From positions 1,922,001-1,986,000 of the forward strand of contig NZ_CP036348.1 of NCBI RefSeq assembly GCF_007753095.1: DNA of 64,000 nucleotides, written 5' to 3'. The notes beneath the pieces are model-generated. The model saw only the letters and a program-made list of their open reading frames with translations. It made no database searches and was not told the DNA's origin. The stretch comes from Rosistilla carotiformis. Lineage in GTDB: Bacteria; Planctomycetota; Planctomycetia; Pirellulales; Pirellulaceae. The position numbers were made by a program, and so were the translations under genes. Shown piece after piece: positions 17,704-27,339 of this stretch (its first letter is position 1; each line of letters starts with the position of its first letter).

Positions 17704-20700
17704 TCATGGCTGCGGCTGCTCGGTTAAGCTCTCCTTAACCTGTTTCCACTTGGCGACCTGCTCCGCATTATTGGTTTGCGTATAAGAATCGAGCAAGCGG
17801 TCGACCGTTTCGATTTGCACTTGGTTCAACAGAATGCCGGCCCTAGGCAATTCGCTAGCAGCCAAGCCCTCGTAGGCCTGCTGCAGCGCTGCTTGCGCTT
17901 CGGCATGCTGTCCGTCGGCAGCCTGCAATCCACCGATCACGCTCAGACTGCGATAACGCAACCAGTTCTCCGGCGCGACGACCTCCAACATCTCCAGTCC
18001 CTCGCGAGCGTGCCTCCCCGCGGCGAGAAATTGGCCGTCGTGGGCTTCGGCATCAGCCAACATCACCAACACGCCGGCGAATCCTTCTCGCGTCGTATCG
18101 TTGGGCGTCGTCGCCAAGCTCTTCCGCATCACGTCGACCGAAAGCGAATACAGCTCCGTCGCCATCGCGTACTCCTTTAACTGATACTTCAAATTCGCTA
18201 GCTCCATCCGCGGCATCAAAGTATCGACATGTCGAAGCCCTTTGCCCTCGACGATCCGGTTCAAAATATCCTCGTAGAGCGCAGCGGCCTCGGCCCGTTT
18301 GCCGCGTCCCATTTCAATTTTGGCCGCGTTGTTCAGCGACAACATCGTGTGCGGATGCGCTCGCCCCAACGACTTGCTGCGCCCCGGGACAACCTTGGCG
18401 TAAATCTCGATCGCGTCGTCGAATTGCCCTGCCAAGCTGCAGGTGTAGGCGACCTGATGCATCGCCAACAGCGTCCGCTCGTGTTCTTCCCCCAGCGACG
18501 TCCGGCGTCCGTCGGCAACCTTCCGGTAAAAGGTGATCGCATCATCCAATCGGTTCATCTTCCGATAGGTCTCGGCGATCGCATAGTTCGCATCGATCGC
18601 GACCACATCGCCGACGTCCAGCGATTCGATCCGCCGCTGCATGTCGGCGATCGATTCCTCGGCTCCCTGTTCCAGTTCGGCAGTCGCTTGGACCTGAGCC
18701 ATGTTCCCCAGCGACATCAGCGTGTGACCGTGAGCTGCGCCCAGCACCTCGGATCGTCCGTCGACGACGCGACGATACATCGCGATCGATTCCTCGGGCT
18801 GCGCGGCGGCGTCCATGCAATAGGCCAATTGGTGCATCAACAGCAGCGTGTCATCGTCCGCCTCGCCGTAGGTCTCGATCATCCCCTCGACGCCGGCCTG
18901 GAAATGGGGCACGGCGGCGGCGTAGTCCTTTGTTTTCATCAACGCGTGGGCGAGCCCTGTGTGCAATTCCATTCGGTTGACGATCGGTTCGCCGCGAGCT
19001 TCCGCCGCCTTGACCAATAGCTTCATCGATTCGATCGTCCCCTTATGATCGGCGAGCGCAAACTGCTCCATCGATAAGTTGTACAGCGACTGCAACGTAT
19101 GATCGCTCTCCAAACCATAGACCTCGGTTCGGCGGCGAACGACTTCGGAATACAGCTTCGCCGACTCCTTGTGCTGCCCGAACTCGCTGTATTCAAAAGC
19201 CAAATCATGCAGTGTCAACAAACGATCGACGTGATTAGCACCCAACACTTCCGATTGTCGGACGACCAAGCGTTCATAGACGTCGATCGCTTGCTGGCTG
19301 CGTTTTAGCATGCTCATCAAACCACCCAGATAATAAGCCACCCCAAAATCGGAACGTTCCATCGGTTCGCGGCCTGCCAACCACTGCGTCACTTGTTGGA
19401 TCGAAACATCGGCTCGATCGATTTCTCCCCGTTCGATCCAATTCTCCGCTAGCCGTAGCCTCAATTGATTTGCGATCACCGAATCGGCACCAAAATCGTC
19501 GTCCAGCTGCTGCAACAGTTCGTCCAATTCCTTGGTCCGGTCGCTGTAGACCAAGACATCGATCAGGTTCTCCGTTGGGTAGACGATGACACCTGTCTTC
19601 CCAAGCCCAAGTTTGGTGTATCCTGCGCGAACCGCCGTCAATAGTTCGCGCGCCTCGTCGTACCTTTCCGCGGCCCCATAGATCGCTGCCAGCAACGTCT
19701 TTGAGTCGAGCACCACTTTCGCTTCCGCTTGCATCGGAGTCTTCGCAAGCGCGATCACTTCCTCCAACAATGGCTTCGCCGAATCGTGATCGCCGAGTTC
19801 CCAATGGACTTCCGCCAGCAGAAGGCGAGTCTGCAAAGCCGATGGACTCACCGGCCCCAGGCTCTCGTTAGCCGCTTGCAGCACCGTTTCAAAGACCGGT
19901 AGCGACTCCTCATATCGCCCCAACGCATTGAGCGCCGTCCCCACATTGAACTGCGACATGATCGATTCTCGGTGAGCTGGCCCCAGCTTCTCAATCGACG
20001 TGCGCGCAAGGTCACGCAGCGTTGCCAGCCCCTGCACCGGATCTCCATGATCCGAATCGATCAACGCCAAATCGTTTCGCACGATGGCAACATAGGGATG
20101 CGATTCGCCCTGCGTTTCCACTAACTCTTCCATAAAAGTCGTGTAGACGTTGGAGGCTTCATCGTGGCGGCCGAGCGAATACAACTGCTGGGCCCGCGAT
20201 AGCAGCGCGTCGTAGGTTGTGAAGTGCAGCGGCCCCAAGGCGGCAGCCGCCCGAGTGTGCACGTCGCTCGATAGCTGCAATGCATCGGCGAAGCGTCCCG
20301 CATCCGAAAGTAGACCGACTTTTGTGATCAAACAGTTCAGCGTCTCGGCGGCATCGGGGCCGATTGATTTCGTGTACCCCGCGATCGACTGTTCGTTCAA
20401 TTGATGGGCTTTGTCAAACTCCCCCAACAAACTGTACAACCCCGCCAAGCTGTCCTGCGTCTCGAAAACATCGGGATGCTCTTCCCCTAATTCGCTCAGC
20501 TGCGTTTGTAGAGTCGATGTCAGCAGGGTGTGAGCCTTGGCATATTTCCCGCTCGATCCAGCCACTCCCCCCAACGCCGCTTGGGTCTCTAGCGTCTCGA
20601 CATCTCGGGGCCCCAAGAATTCTTTCCGCAGACGCAATGCTTCCGTCAACGCCACCTCGCTTTCGCTCCACTGAGCAAGATAGCCCGACGCGATGCCAAT

Positions 20701-22515
20701 CGTGTGCAACAGTTTGGCTTTGACCAGCGGTTGGTCGGCGAACCGATCCTGCATGCTCTGGAGTGCTTGTTCGAAGAGCGTGCGGACTTGCAGTTGCGGA
20801 TCGGGATTCTTGGCTGGCGATGCTTGTGCCAACAAGTCGTCGTTTAAAAACTCGGTGACCGCCGTCGCGATCGCTGCCTTTTCAGTCGCCTCCGCTTCGG
20901 CGATCCGCAGCTCTTCGTTCGATTTCTGGAGCTCCTGGCCGCGTTGATCGAGCTGCTGGTTCTTGGTGCTCAGCGAATCAGCCAGCTCGGCCAGTTGGAT
21001 GTTCTTCTTGCCGAGCACTACCGAAAACGAACTCAATCCCAACACGGAAACCAGTACGATCGCGGCGCTGGCGGCAGCAAGCGTCTGGTGGCGTTTGACC
21101 CAGCGGCGCAGTCGTTGCAGGCCCGATTCGCGGTACGCGGTGACCGGTTCATCGGCCATCCAACGCTCCAGTTCATCGGCCAGTTCCAGCGGATTGGCGT
21201 AACGATCTTCGGGATCCTTGGCCATCGCGCGAACGCAGATCGCCGCCAGCGGTTTGGGAATCGCAGGATCGATCTGACGCGGCGCGGTGAATTCACCGTT
21301 GCGAACCTTTTCTAACAACTGAGTGATCGTTAGCGGATTGCCGTCGGCGTCGCGCGATTGAAACGGTGGCTTGCCGACCAACAAGCAGTACAGCGAAGCC
21401 CCCAACGAGTAGACGTCGCTTGCGGGACCGATCGCGTCGATCTGCCCACTGGCCTGTTCGGGACTCATGTAGCCCGGCGTTCCGATCACGCTGCCAAAGC
21501 GTGTTGGCGCCGAATCGCTTCCCGATGCGGGAGCCAGATGCGGTTCATCGACCGCCTCGGCTTCGACATCGTCTAATCCAGCGACTTTCGCCAAGCCCCA
21601 ATCGACGACCAACGTTTCACCATACTTTCCCAGCATGATGTTGTCGGGTTTGATGTCGCGGTGCAACACGCCGCGAGAATGGGCGTACGCGATCGCTTGG
21701 CAGACATCCAAAACGCGACTCAACAGCTTCCGCAGTTCCAACGTCCGCTCGGGATCGCGCCACGCGGGCGCTCCCGTTTTGGAGAACCGCTGATGAAACG
21801 ATGCGATCGCCGCTTCCATGCTCTGCCCACGGATAAACCGCATCGCATAATAGGGTTGCCCATCCTCGTACACACCCAGACCATAAACCGGGACGACGCC
21901 CGGATGTTCCAGCCCGCCGGTGATCTCGGCTTCGAGAATGAATCGCTGCCGAGCTCCCTGGTCGCCGGAGAACCTCGCCTGAATTTGTTTTAAGGCAACC
22001 TGTCGATTCAGCTCTTCGTCGCGGGCGACATAGACCTGGCCAAGTCCTCCCTTGGCATGATCACGCAGCTTTTGATATCGCGTTCGGTGACTCGCCGCCG
22101 CCGAGTCGTCGGGGGCCGGATCTGGCACCGTGTCAAGAAAATTTGTTGCCCACGGGTCGATCGACTCGGTCGCGATATCGGAGATCGAGTTCAGTGAATC
22201 GGTGACGTCGGCATCTTCGATCGGTCGCAGCGACTGGCAGAGTGTCGACAGCGAGGGTTCCGATGGCGGGCAGATCGTTCCCAATGCATCTTCTACCGAA
22301 CCGTGGTGCCGCTGGATCTGTTTGTCGACAAGCGAGGTCAGCAGTTGCTTGGTCTGCTCGTCGATGCGATTCTCGGCAAGCAGCAAATCTTCTAACGAAC
22401 GCGACTTGTCTTCCGTCCAGCGGACGATCGCGGCGGCGACGTCACCGACATCGATCAGCCGTAATTGCACCGCCATGGCACCAACCAACAAGTTTCTATG
22501 GCTTGCCGCGGACAT
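17704..22515 (-). CDS. Ser/Thr protein kinase with TPR sensor region
   Basis: A 1,603-residue membrane kinase. Residues 1-140 are an uncharacterised acidic N-terminal region. Residues 147-455 are a PknB-type kinase domain: glycine loop KGGLGQV, Lys176, HRDIKPDN with Asp287, and activation segment VVDWGLAK (DWG at 305-307 in place of DFG) through GTPGYMSPEQ. One transmembrane helix lies at about 479-501 (AAASAAIVLVSVLGL). Residues 505-550 are coiled coil. From about 600 to the end there are tandem TPR-type repeats, many with the kinesin-light-chain-like pattern ALGxxHxxT. All main catalytic residues are present. The outside TPRs probably sense or bind a protein ligand. The sulfatase gene is 44 nt upstream. 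Confidence 0.92.
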   Translation of the reverse strand: MSAASHRNLLVGAMAVQLRLIDVGDVAAAIVRWTEDKSRSLEDLLLAENRIDEQTKQLLTSLVDKQIQRHHGSVEDALGTICPPSEPSLSTLCQSLRPIEDADVTDSLNSISDIATESIDPWATNFLDTVPDPAPDDSAAASHRTRYQKLRDHAKGGLGQVYVARDEELNRQVALKQIQARFSGDQGARQRFILEAEITGGLEHPGVVPVYGLGVYEDGQPYYAMRFIRGQSMEAAIASFHQRFSKTGAPAWRDPERTLELRKLLSRVLDVCQAIAYAHSRGVLHRDIKPDNIMLGKYGETLVVDWGLAKVAGLDDVEAEAVDEPHLAPASGSDSAPTRFGSVIGTPGYMSPEQASGQIDAIGPASDVYSLGASLYCLLVGKPPFQSRDADGNPLTITQLLEKVRNGEFTAPRQIDPAIPKPLAAICVRAMAKDPEDRYANPLELADELERWMADEPVTAYRESGLQRLRRWVKRHQTLAAASAAIVLVSVLGLSSFSVVLGKKNIQLAELADSLSTKNQQLDQRGQELQKSNEELRIAEAEATEKAAIATAVTEFLNDDLLAQASPAKNPDPQLQVRTLFEQALQSMQDRFADQPLVKAKLLHTIGIASGYLAQWSESEVALTEALRLRKEFLGPRDVETLETQAALGGVAGSSGKYAKAHTLLTSTLQTQLSELGEEHPDVFETQDSLAGLYSLLGEFDKAHQLNEQSIAGYTKSIGPDAAETLNCLITKVGLLSDAGRFADALQLSSDVHTRAAAALGPLHFTTYDALLSRAQQLYSLGRHDEASNVYTTFMEELVETQGESHPYVAIVRNDLALIDSDHGDPVQGLATLRDLARTSIEKLGPAHRESIMSQFNVGTALNALGRYEESLPVFETVLQAANESLGPVSPSALQTRLLLAEVHWELGDHDSAKPLLEEVIALAKTPMQAEAKVVLDSKTLLAAIYGAAERYDEARELLTAVRAGYTKLGLGKTGVIVYPTENLIDVLVYSDRTKELDELLQQLDDDFGADSVIANQLRLRLAENWIERGEIDRADVSIQQVTQWLAGREPMERSDFGVAYYLGGLMSMLKRSQQAIDVYERLVVRQSEVLGANHVDRLLTLHDLAFEYSEFGQHKESAKLYSEVVRRRTEVYGLESDHTLQSLYNLSMEQFALADHKGTIESMKLLVKAAEARGEPIVNRMELHTGLAHALMKTKDYAAAVPHFQAGVEGMIETYGEADDDTLLLMHQLAYCMDAAAQPEESIAMYRRVVDGRSEVLGAAHGHTLMSLGNMAQVQATAELEQGAEESIADMQRRIESLDVGDVVAIDANYAIAETYRKMNRLDDAITFYRKVADGRRTSLGEEHERTLLAMHQVAYTCSLAGQFDDAIEIYAKVVPGRSKSLGRAHPHTMLSLNNAAKIEMGRGKRAEAAALYEDILNRIVEGKGLRHVDTLMPRMELANLKYQLKEYAMATELYSLSVDVMRKSLATTPNDTTREGFAGVLVMLADAEAHDGQFLAAGRHAREGLEMLEVVAPENWLRYRSLSVIGGLQAADGQHAEAQAALQQAYEGLAASELPRAGILLNQVQIETVDRLLDSYTQTNNAEQVAKWKQVKESLTEQPQP

Positions 22516-22559
22516 CGTTTACTACCCTTGAAATGCTGAATCGTCGCTAAATCGTTTGG

Positions 22560-24092
22560 CTAGGTTCCCGCTTTCGCTTTGGGATTGGCTGGCTTCGATT
22601 TGCCAGCTGCCTTCGGGGATCCTTTTGCGTTGGAATTCGCGCCAGGCTTTCCTTTCGCTTTCCATTGGCGTTTCACTTCGGGTTGCTTGGCCAGTAGTTC
22701 CAGCATCCGAGCAACCACCTCAGGATTCTCCGACGCTACGTTTTTTGTTTCCAATGGATCGGTCTGGTAGTCGTATAACTCCAGCTCCGCCGTTGCATCT
22801 TTTCCGCCCGGCGCTTTCCACTGGACCAACCGATAACGCGAATCGCGGATCGCCCGCCCCAAGCGACTGCCGCGGGGATAGACATGGGTGACGTGATCGC
22901 GCGTGGCGTCGGTCGGTTCGTTGATTAGGCTGGCAAAGCTGATTCCATCGATCCCTTGCGGTTCAGGCAGGCCTGCCAGTTGAGCGACGGTGGGGTAGAT
23001 GTCGACCGTTTCAACGAGCGCGTTGCTGACGAGTCCCGGTTGCGATTTCGGTGCGGCAACGATCAATGGGATCCGCGCCGCCTGTTCGTAATTGGAGTGC
23101 TTACACCACATTCCGTGATCGCCCAGATGCCAGCCGTGGTCCCCCCACAGCACGACGATCGTGTTGTCGAGCAGTCCGAGTTGTTGGGCTTTGTCGATCA
23201 CGCGACCGATCTGCGCATCGGCGTAACTGGTGGCGGCGTAGTAGCCGTGGATCAGGTGCCGCGTCGTCTGCGGATCGATCACCTTTTTGTCATGCATGTC
23301 GCTGTAGCTTCGCAGTTCGCCTCCTTTGCTTGGAGCGTAACTTGGTGCTCCCTTGGGGGGCGACACGACCTCGGGCATCGGCAACGCATCGGGTTGGTAG
23401 AGGTCCCAGTATTTTTGCGGAGCGACGAACGGAAGGTGGGGCTTAATAAATCCGACGGCGAGGAAAAACGGTTGGTCTTGCCGCTTGCTGGCCGCTGTTA
23501 AACGAGCGATTGTTTCGCGGGCGATCTTGCCATCGGCGTAGGTCTCATCGGAGACATCGGCCGCTTCGGTGGCCGGCCCGCGGTTTCTGCCCTTCGAATC
23601 GGGGCGGTGGTTCTGCAAGCTCTCCGGTTGGACGTATTGAGCCGCCTTGGGACGCCAAGACGCGACACTCCAGGAAGCCTTGTCGTCGAGGTTGCCGTGG
23701 CCGGTGTGGTAGATCTTGCCGAGTCCCTCCGCTCGATAGCCGTGCTGTTTGAAGAACTGGCTGAACGTGATGGCGTCGGGCGCTGCGTGGCGGAAGTGGG
23801 TTCCCAGATCGTAGACGCCAATCGTCTGCGGTCGCAGTCCTGTCATCAACGAATTGCGGCTGGGCGAACAGACAGCTTGGTTGCAGTAGGCCGCGTCAAA
23901 ACGAACGCCTCGCGATGCCAGGGCGTCGATGTTGGGAGTGACCGCGACGGGGTCGCCGTAGCATCCAATGGTCGGTTTCAAATCGTCGACACAGATCAAC
24001 AACACGTTGGGCCGGTCACCACCAACAGCGATCGCTGCTGACATCAAACAGGTCGCGAGAGTTAATGCGAATGGAAATTGAATGCGAGCCAT
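22560..24092 (-). CDS. Exported sulfatase (iduronate-2-sulfatase-like)
   Basis: A 510-residue type I sulfatase. The formylglycine signature is CSPSRNSLMTG with Cys75 (C-x-P-S-R, aerobic FGE type). The N-terminal metal motif is LLICVDDLKP (Asp36, Asp37), and a later metal site is VVLWGDHGWHLGDHG. The VDDLKPxxGCYG opening points to the iduronate-2-sulfatase/choline-sulfatase-like branch common in planctomycetes, where such enzymes desulfate algal polysaccharides. Residues 1-24 form a signal peptide (FALTLATCLMSAAIAVGG). The C-terminal 35 residues are a basic K/A/G/P tail. I chose the ATG at 24092 because it puts the signal peptide first; the frame to 24236 adds Arg-rich residues. Confidence 0.92.
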   Translation of the reverse strand: MARIQFPFALTLATCLMSAAIAVGGDRPNVLLICVDDLKPTIGCYGDPVAVTPNIDALASRGVRFDAAYCNQAVCSPSRNSLMTGLRPQTIGVYDLGTHFRHAAPDAITFSQFFKQHGYRAEGLGKIYHTGHGNLDDKASWSVASWRPKAAQYVQPESLQNHRPDSKGRNRGPATEAADVSDETYADGKIARETIARLTAASKRQDQPFFLAVGFIKPHLPFVAPQKYWDLYQPDALPMPEVVSPPKGAPSYAPSKGGELRSYSDMHDKKVIDPQTTRHLIHGYYAATSYADAQIGRVIDKAQQLGLLDNTIVVLWGDHGWHLGDHGMWCKHSNYEQAARIPLIVAAPKSQPGLVSNALVETVDIYPTVAQLAGLPEPQGIDGISFASLINEPTDATRDHVTHVYPRGSRLGRAIRDSRYRLVQWKAPGGKDATAELELYDYQTDPLETKNVASENPEVVARMLELLAKQPEVKRQWKAKGKPGANSNAKGSPKAAGKSKPANPKAKAGT

Positions 24093-24603
24093 AAAAGGGC
24101 AACTCCGTCGGGGATGAGGACTGATGCCAGCGGGACCAACAGCGGGCGAACGCCGCGTCGTCCGAGACTTGCGCCCCATGATAGTTGTTCTGGCGGTGCG
24201 CTTCCAAGTTGGCCAGGGGAATTCTCCGGCGGTCATCCTCAGGGTCCAAATGCAGGGTACAAAACGCCACCACCACGGCGGCTGCCGAGTTCTTCGTGGA
24301 CTTTTGCCCGGTTTTGCTGTACATTAGTTAACAATGTCGCATGGGCTCTTTGCTTTGGAGTTCCTTTCTTCTTACGTTGCTTTTCCGCCGACGCACTGTT
24401 TCGAGCGTCGCAGAAGGAACTAAACGGAAGCCGGGTGTTTTTCGGTATTCCTCCCATGCGTTTTCGACAACACCGGCCGCTGCCTTTGTGGGTACGAGCT
24501 GGATTTGTCCATTAAGTGCTTTAGTTAGGTTGCGAGTTGCGCGAGCAAGGAAAGGCTTGTGGATGTCCGACCGGGGTGCGTGCATGCCTGGAGGAAGGCC
24601 GCG
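24093..24603. other. Intergenic region between divergent genes
   Basis: About 510 bases separate the sulfatase gene (minus) from the zinc-ribbon gene (plus), so both promoters should lie here. Several open frames pass through (one of 186 codons on the minus strand at 24328-24888), but their composition is Arg/Ser/Pro-rich as in chance frames and none has a convincing start. No repeat or RNA gene seen. Confidence 0.45.
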
Positions 24604-24900
24604 ATGAGCGAGAAGAAGCCGACGCCTTGGAGAGTTCAAGAATCGGGGAAGGTCTGTCCGATCTGTGGCAAACGGACCTATTCCAATGGAGGAATTCATC
24701 CGCAGTGCGCGGTCTTGCAGGCAGATTCGGCACGCACCGAGAAGCTTCGAGCCGAACGGAAACGCAAAGCGAACGAAGCCAGTAGCAGTCCCAAAGCGAA
24801 ACCCCAAGCGACAACGTGGACCCAGAAAAAGTGTCCCAAATGTGGGAAGGAATCCCACGTCCGGCGAAAGGCCTGCGATTGCGGACACGAATTCGGTTGA
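24604..24900 (+). CDS. Small double zinc-ribbon protein
   Basis: A 98-residue protein. Its start at 24604 is strongly supported by GGAGGAAGG 5 nt upstream, one of the best ribosome binding sites in the window. Two metal-binding knuckle sets are visible: CPICGK (Cys18, Cys21) with Cys35, and CPKCGK (Cys77, Cys80) with CDCGHEF (Cys91, Cys93). A charged K/R/E/S linker lies between them. The pattern fits paired zinc ribbons, as in small proteins binding nucleic acid or other proteins. No further function can be read from the sequence. Monocistronic, divergent from the sulfatase gene. Confidence 0.8.
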   Translation: MSEKKPTPWRVQESGKVCPICGKRTYSNGGIHPQCAVLQADSARTEKLRAERKRKANEASSSPKAKPQATTWTQKKCPKCGKESHVRRKACDCGHEFG

Positions 24901-25519
24901 CCGACACAGAATCCTTCCTCAGCAATTTGAACCGCCACCGAGTTGCGAAACTCCGCTAGTATCAGCTTTGCACTGACGAGGTTCCCGCGTTTAAAAGAAC
25001 AGCGGAACTGGTGCCAATCTGCGCAGTACCATTCGCCGGATCCGCCATCGATCGAGCGTTCGGAGGATCCCATAAAAAGCATTCAACGCAGTTCAGCGTT
25101 CCGAACGAAACGCGTCGCGGATTGACACTCATTCCTTGCGGGGCAAGTGTCACGCCTGACTGGTCGTCCGTGGGTTGAAACCTTCGGGGCCCCCTTTCGC
25201 GAGACGCAGCGCTGATTCGTGTTCCGCCTTGGGAAACGAATGGTCTTCGCTCGTCGACGCTCTGGTTCGCATGGAACCTATCAATCGTATCCACCAGACC
25301 TGTTGGTCTTTGGCGAAATCGTCGCGGAATCGAAGGCGACCAAAGCGATGCGACCTGCGCACCATGGGCCAATGTGCAACGACATGCGGATCTCAACCAA
25401 ACAAATTGGTTCTCAGATCAACTGAGCAAATTGGAGTGGAAACGATTTGTTCGCTTGGATCTGCATGCCGCAACCGTTTATTGCGTTCGGATCCGTTCCC
25501 GGTAAACAATCTTCCGGCG
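24901..25519. other. Intergenic region, no gene recognised
   Basis: About 620 bases between convergent genes. Open frames of up to 144 codons occur on both strands, but they have no ribosome binding site and look random. I see no terminator with a T-run, no tRNA and no clear repeat. It could hold a decayed gene. Confidence 0.4.
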
Positions 25520-26017
25520 CTACGACGATCGGCGGCGTGGCAAGCGGGAGACCTTCGCAATCGGAGGTGGAGACGGCACGTCGGAGATCCATTGCATCAC
25601 CTTGTGTTCGAACGCATCGATTGGAACCGAGGCCCCTTCCCAGCGGTGCGTTTTGTTTTCGAAGGCGGTCCGCACTTGGTGAATGTTCTGTTTCCAGCGA
25701 TCCAGGAGTTGGTCGGACTGCTGGCGATCAAGCGGATGTTTCGTCAAGTGAATGCGTCCGGTCGAAGCCAATTGTTCGAGACGGACGATCTGTCCGCCTG
25801 CGACGGCGTATCGGATCCCATCACAATAAGCCCGACGCAATTGAAACTGAGGATCGAATTGAAACACGGGGTCGGCGGCAAAGAACCAACTGGCCGATCC
25901 ATCGTCGCGGAACCCCACAACCACCTCCCAATCGTCCGGCAAACGCAACGCGCCGCGCACGGGCAGCCCTGATGCTTCAGCTAGCAAATCTTCGCGGTCT
26001 TGAGGTTCCCGAGCCAT
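25520..26017 (-). CDS. Hypothetical protein, 165 residues
   Basis: The start is the ATG at 26017, with GGGAG 7 nt upstream; the frame runs to 26074 but without support there. The protein is soluble, with a mixed alpha/beta look: an N-terminal Asp/Glu-rich helix (EPQDREDLLAEASGL), a central strand-rich stretch (DDWEVVVGFRDDGSASWFF), and a basic C-terminal tail (SRLPRRRSS). The strong start signal and protein-like composition argue for a real gene. No function is suggested by its neighbours. Confidence 0.65.
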   Translation of the reverse strand: MAREPQDREDLLAEASGLPVRGALRLPDDWEVVVGFRDDGSASWFFAADPVFQFDPQFQLRRAYCDGIRYAVAGGQIVRLEQLASTGRIHLTKHPLDRQQSDQLLDRWKQNIHQVRTAFENKTHRWEGASVPIDAFEHKVMQWISDVPSPPPIAKVSRLPRRRSS

Positions 26018-26325
26018 CAGCGTCTCCCGGATTGAATGGAGCGAGCGAACGCGGGATCCCCGCACAGGGTGCATGATAGGACATCGCGGGGCGAGCGAGG
26101 ATTGGGCCCTTGGAAATTCCGATTCGCGGCACCCTGTTTCCAGTCAGGCAAAACAGGGCGACTTTGACGATTGTTCCGATTTTGCGGATTTGATCAAGTT
26201 TCCCGATTAGGGGTGACGATAACGAAGGTTGAGTCAAGAGACGTTGGCATTCGCGACACAACGGAAGCGTGTCTCCCAAATGCTAATACGAGATAGCCTT
26301 CACACCCAAATAGGAATCGAAAACA
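26018..26325. other. Intergenic region upstream of Cys-rich lipoprotein gene
   Basis: About 310 bases between divergent genes, presumably holding the promoters of both. A 100-codon minus-strand frame (25977-26279) overlaps the start of the 165-residue gene in another register and has no ribosome binding site. No RNA motif recognised. Confidence 0.4.
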
Positions 26326-27180
26326 ATGCGATTCTTGATCGCTAGCATGATGCTAGCTTCACTGATTGTCATGTCCACCGGCTGCATTTGTGGCCCTGGA
26401 GGATATGGAGCGTACGGCCCAGGATATGTCGGCGGTTGCGGCGAAATCGCAGGTTGCGATAGCTGTGGCAGCGGCGGCTGTGAGCCGACTTGCGGATTCA
26501 ATGGCGGTTACGAACCTGCCTGCGGATTTGACGGCGGATGCGGTGACCCCGGTTGTGGTTGCGGCGGTCCGGTATGCGATCCGTGCTGCATCAACCCTTG
26601 TGCGGTTGTCTGCGGTCTGTTCCGCTCGATCGGTTCGTGCATCTTCGGCTGCGGCGGTTGCAATTCCGGCTGTGGCACCTTGTATGTCGACGAATGGGCC
26701 AGCTGTCCACCGGCTTGCTGTGATCCTTGCAATAGCTGCGGCGACTATGTCGGTGGCGGTGGATGCGGTTGCGGTGGCGGATGCGACGGCGGAAGCTGTG
26801 GGCCTGTCGGTCCCGCCTGTGGACGCGGATTGGCCTCGATCTGGGGCTTCCGATACATGGGCACCAGTTGTGGCGGAGGCGGCTGCGGATGCTCGGCCGG
26901 TTCGTGCGGCAGTTACGGTTCCAGTGGCGGTTGTGGATGCCAAGGCCATAGCGTCGAAGTCGGCTATTCGCACGGTGGTTACTCCAACGGCGAAATCATT
27001 CACGAACAGGGACCGAGTTTGCATCCGCAAATTCTGCCTCAGCAAAATGTTCCCCACGCCGTCGAACCTCCTGCAGAGACGCTGCCCAAGCCGAAGCCTT
27101 CACAGGCGAATGCTCGCAGAACCCCAGCACATTTGGTGCGTGGGTCGCAGGCAACCCGCGTGAGCCAAGTCCGGCGTTAG
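26326..27180 (+). CDS. Cys/Gly-rich lipoprotein
   Basis: A 284-residue exported protein. Residues 1-20 are a lipoprotein signal (LIASMMLASLIVMSTGC, lipobox MSTGC, lipid on Cys20). Residues 20-205 hold 36 cysteines among Gly-rich repeats of the GGCG, CDPC and GCGGGC kind. The last 75 residues lack cysteine and are P/Q/K-rich and basic (for example PAETLPKPKPSQANARR). Cys-rich proteins of this kind are a planctomycete trait and have been linked to the protein cell wall or envelope cross-linking, but no enzyme function is known. The start has AGGA a little far upstream (about 12 nt). The gene is followed by its own terminator. Confidence 0.85.
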   Translation: MRFLIASMMLASLIVMSTGCICGPGGYGAYGPGYVGGCGEIAGCDSCGSGGCEPTCGFNGGYEPACGFDGGCGDPGCGCGGPVCDPCCINPCAVVCGLFRSIGSCIFGCGGCNSGCGTLYVDEWASCPPACCDPCNSCGDYVGGGGCGCGGGCDGGSCGPVGPACGRGLASIWGFRYMGTSCGGGGCGCSAGSCGSYGSSGGCGCQGHSVEVGYSHGGYSNGEIIHEQGPSLHPQILPQQNVPHAVEPPAETLPKPKPSQANARRTPAHLVRGSQATRVSQVRR

Positions 27181-27268
27181 TCCGGATCGAACGTCGGTGG
27201 CACGGCGACTTGCGGTTTGGCAAGTCGATCCGCCGCCGAGAACAAACTTTGTGTGAAGGCAAAGATCG

Positions 27269-27317
27269 CCCGGTCGCTGGCCATCGGTAACGATTGCCGC
27301 GACCGGGTTTTTATTTT
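27269..27317 (+). terminator. Rho-independent terminator after Cys-rich lipoprotein gene
   Basis: CCCGGTCGC (27269-27277) pairs with GCGACCGGG (27299-27307), followed by TTTTTATTTT. It lies 89 nt past the stop and only 23 nt before the next gene's start, so that gene either has its promoter inside this region or depends on read-through. Confidence 0.75.
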
Positions 27318-27339
27318 GATTTTAAGGGACGGTGACGCG

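Noticed and set aside
24328-24888. 186-codon minus-strand frame over the zinc-ribbon gene and its upstream region
   Set aside because: No ribosome binding site, mixed composition, and the plus-strand gene has a near-perfect Shine-Dalgarno and paired zinc knuckles.
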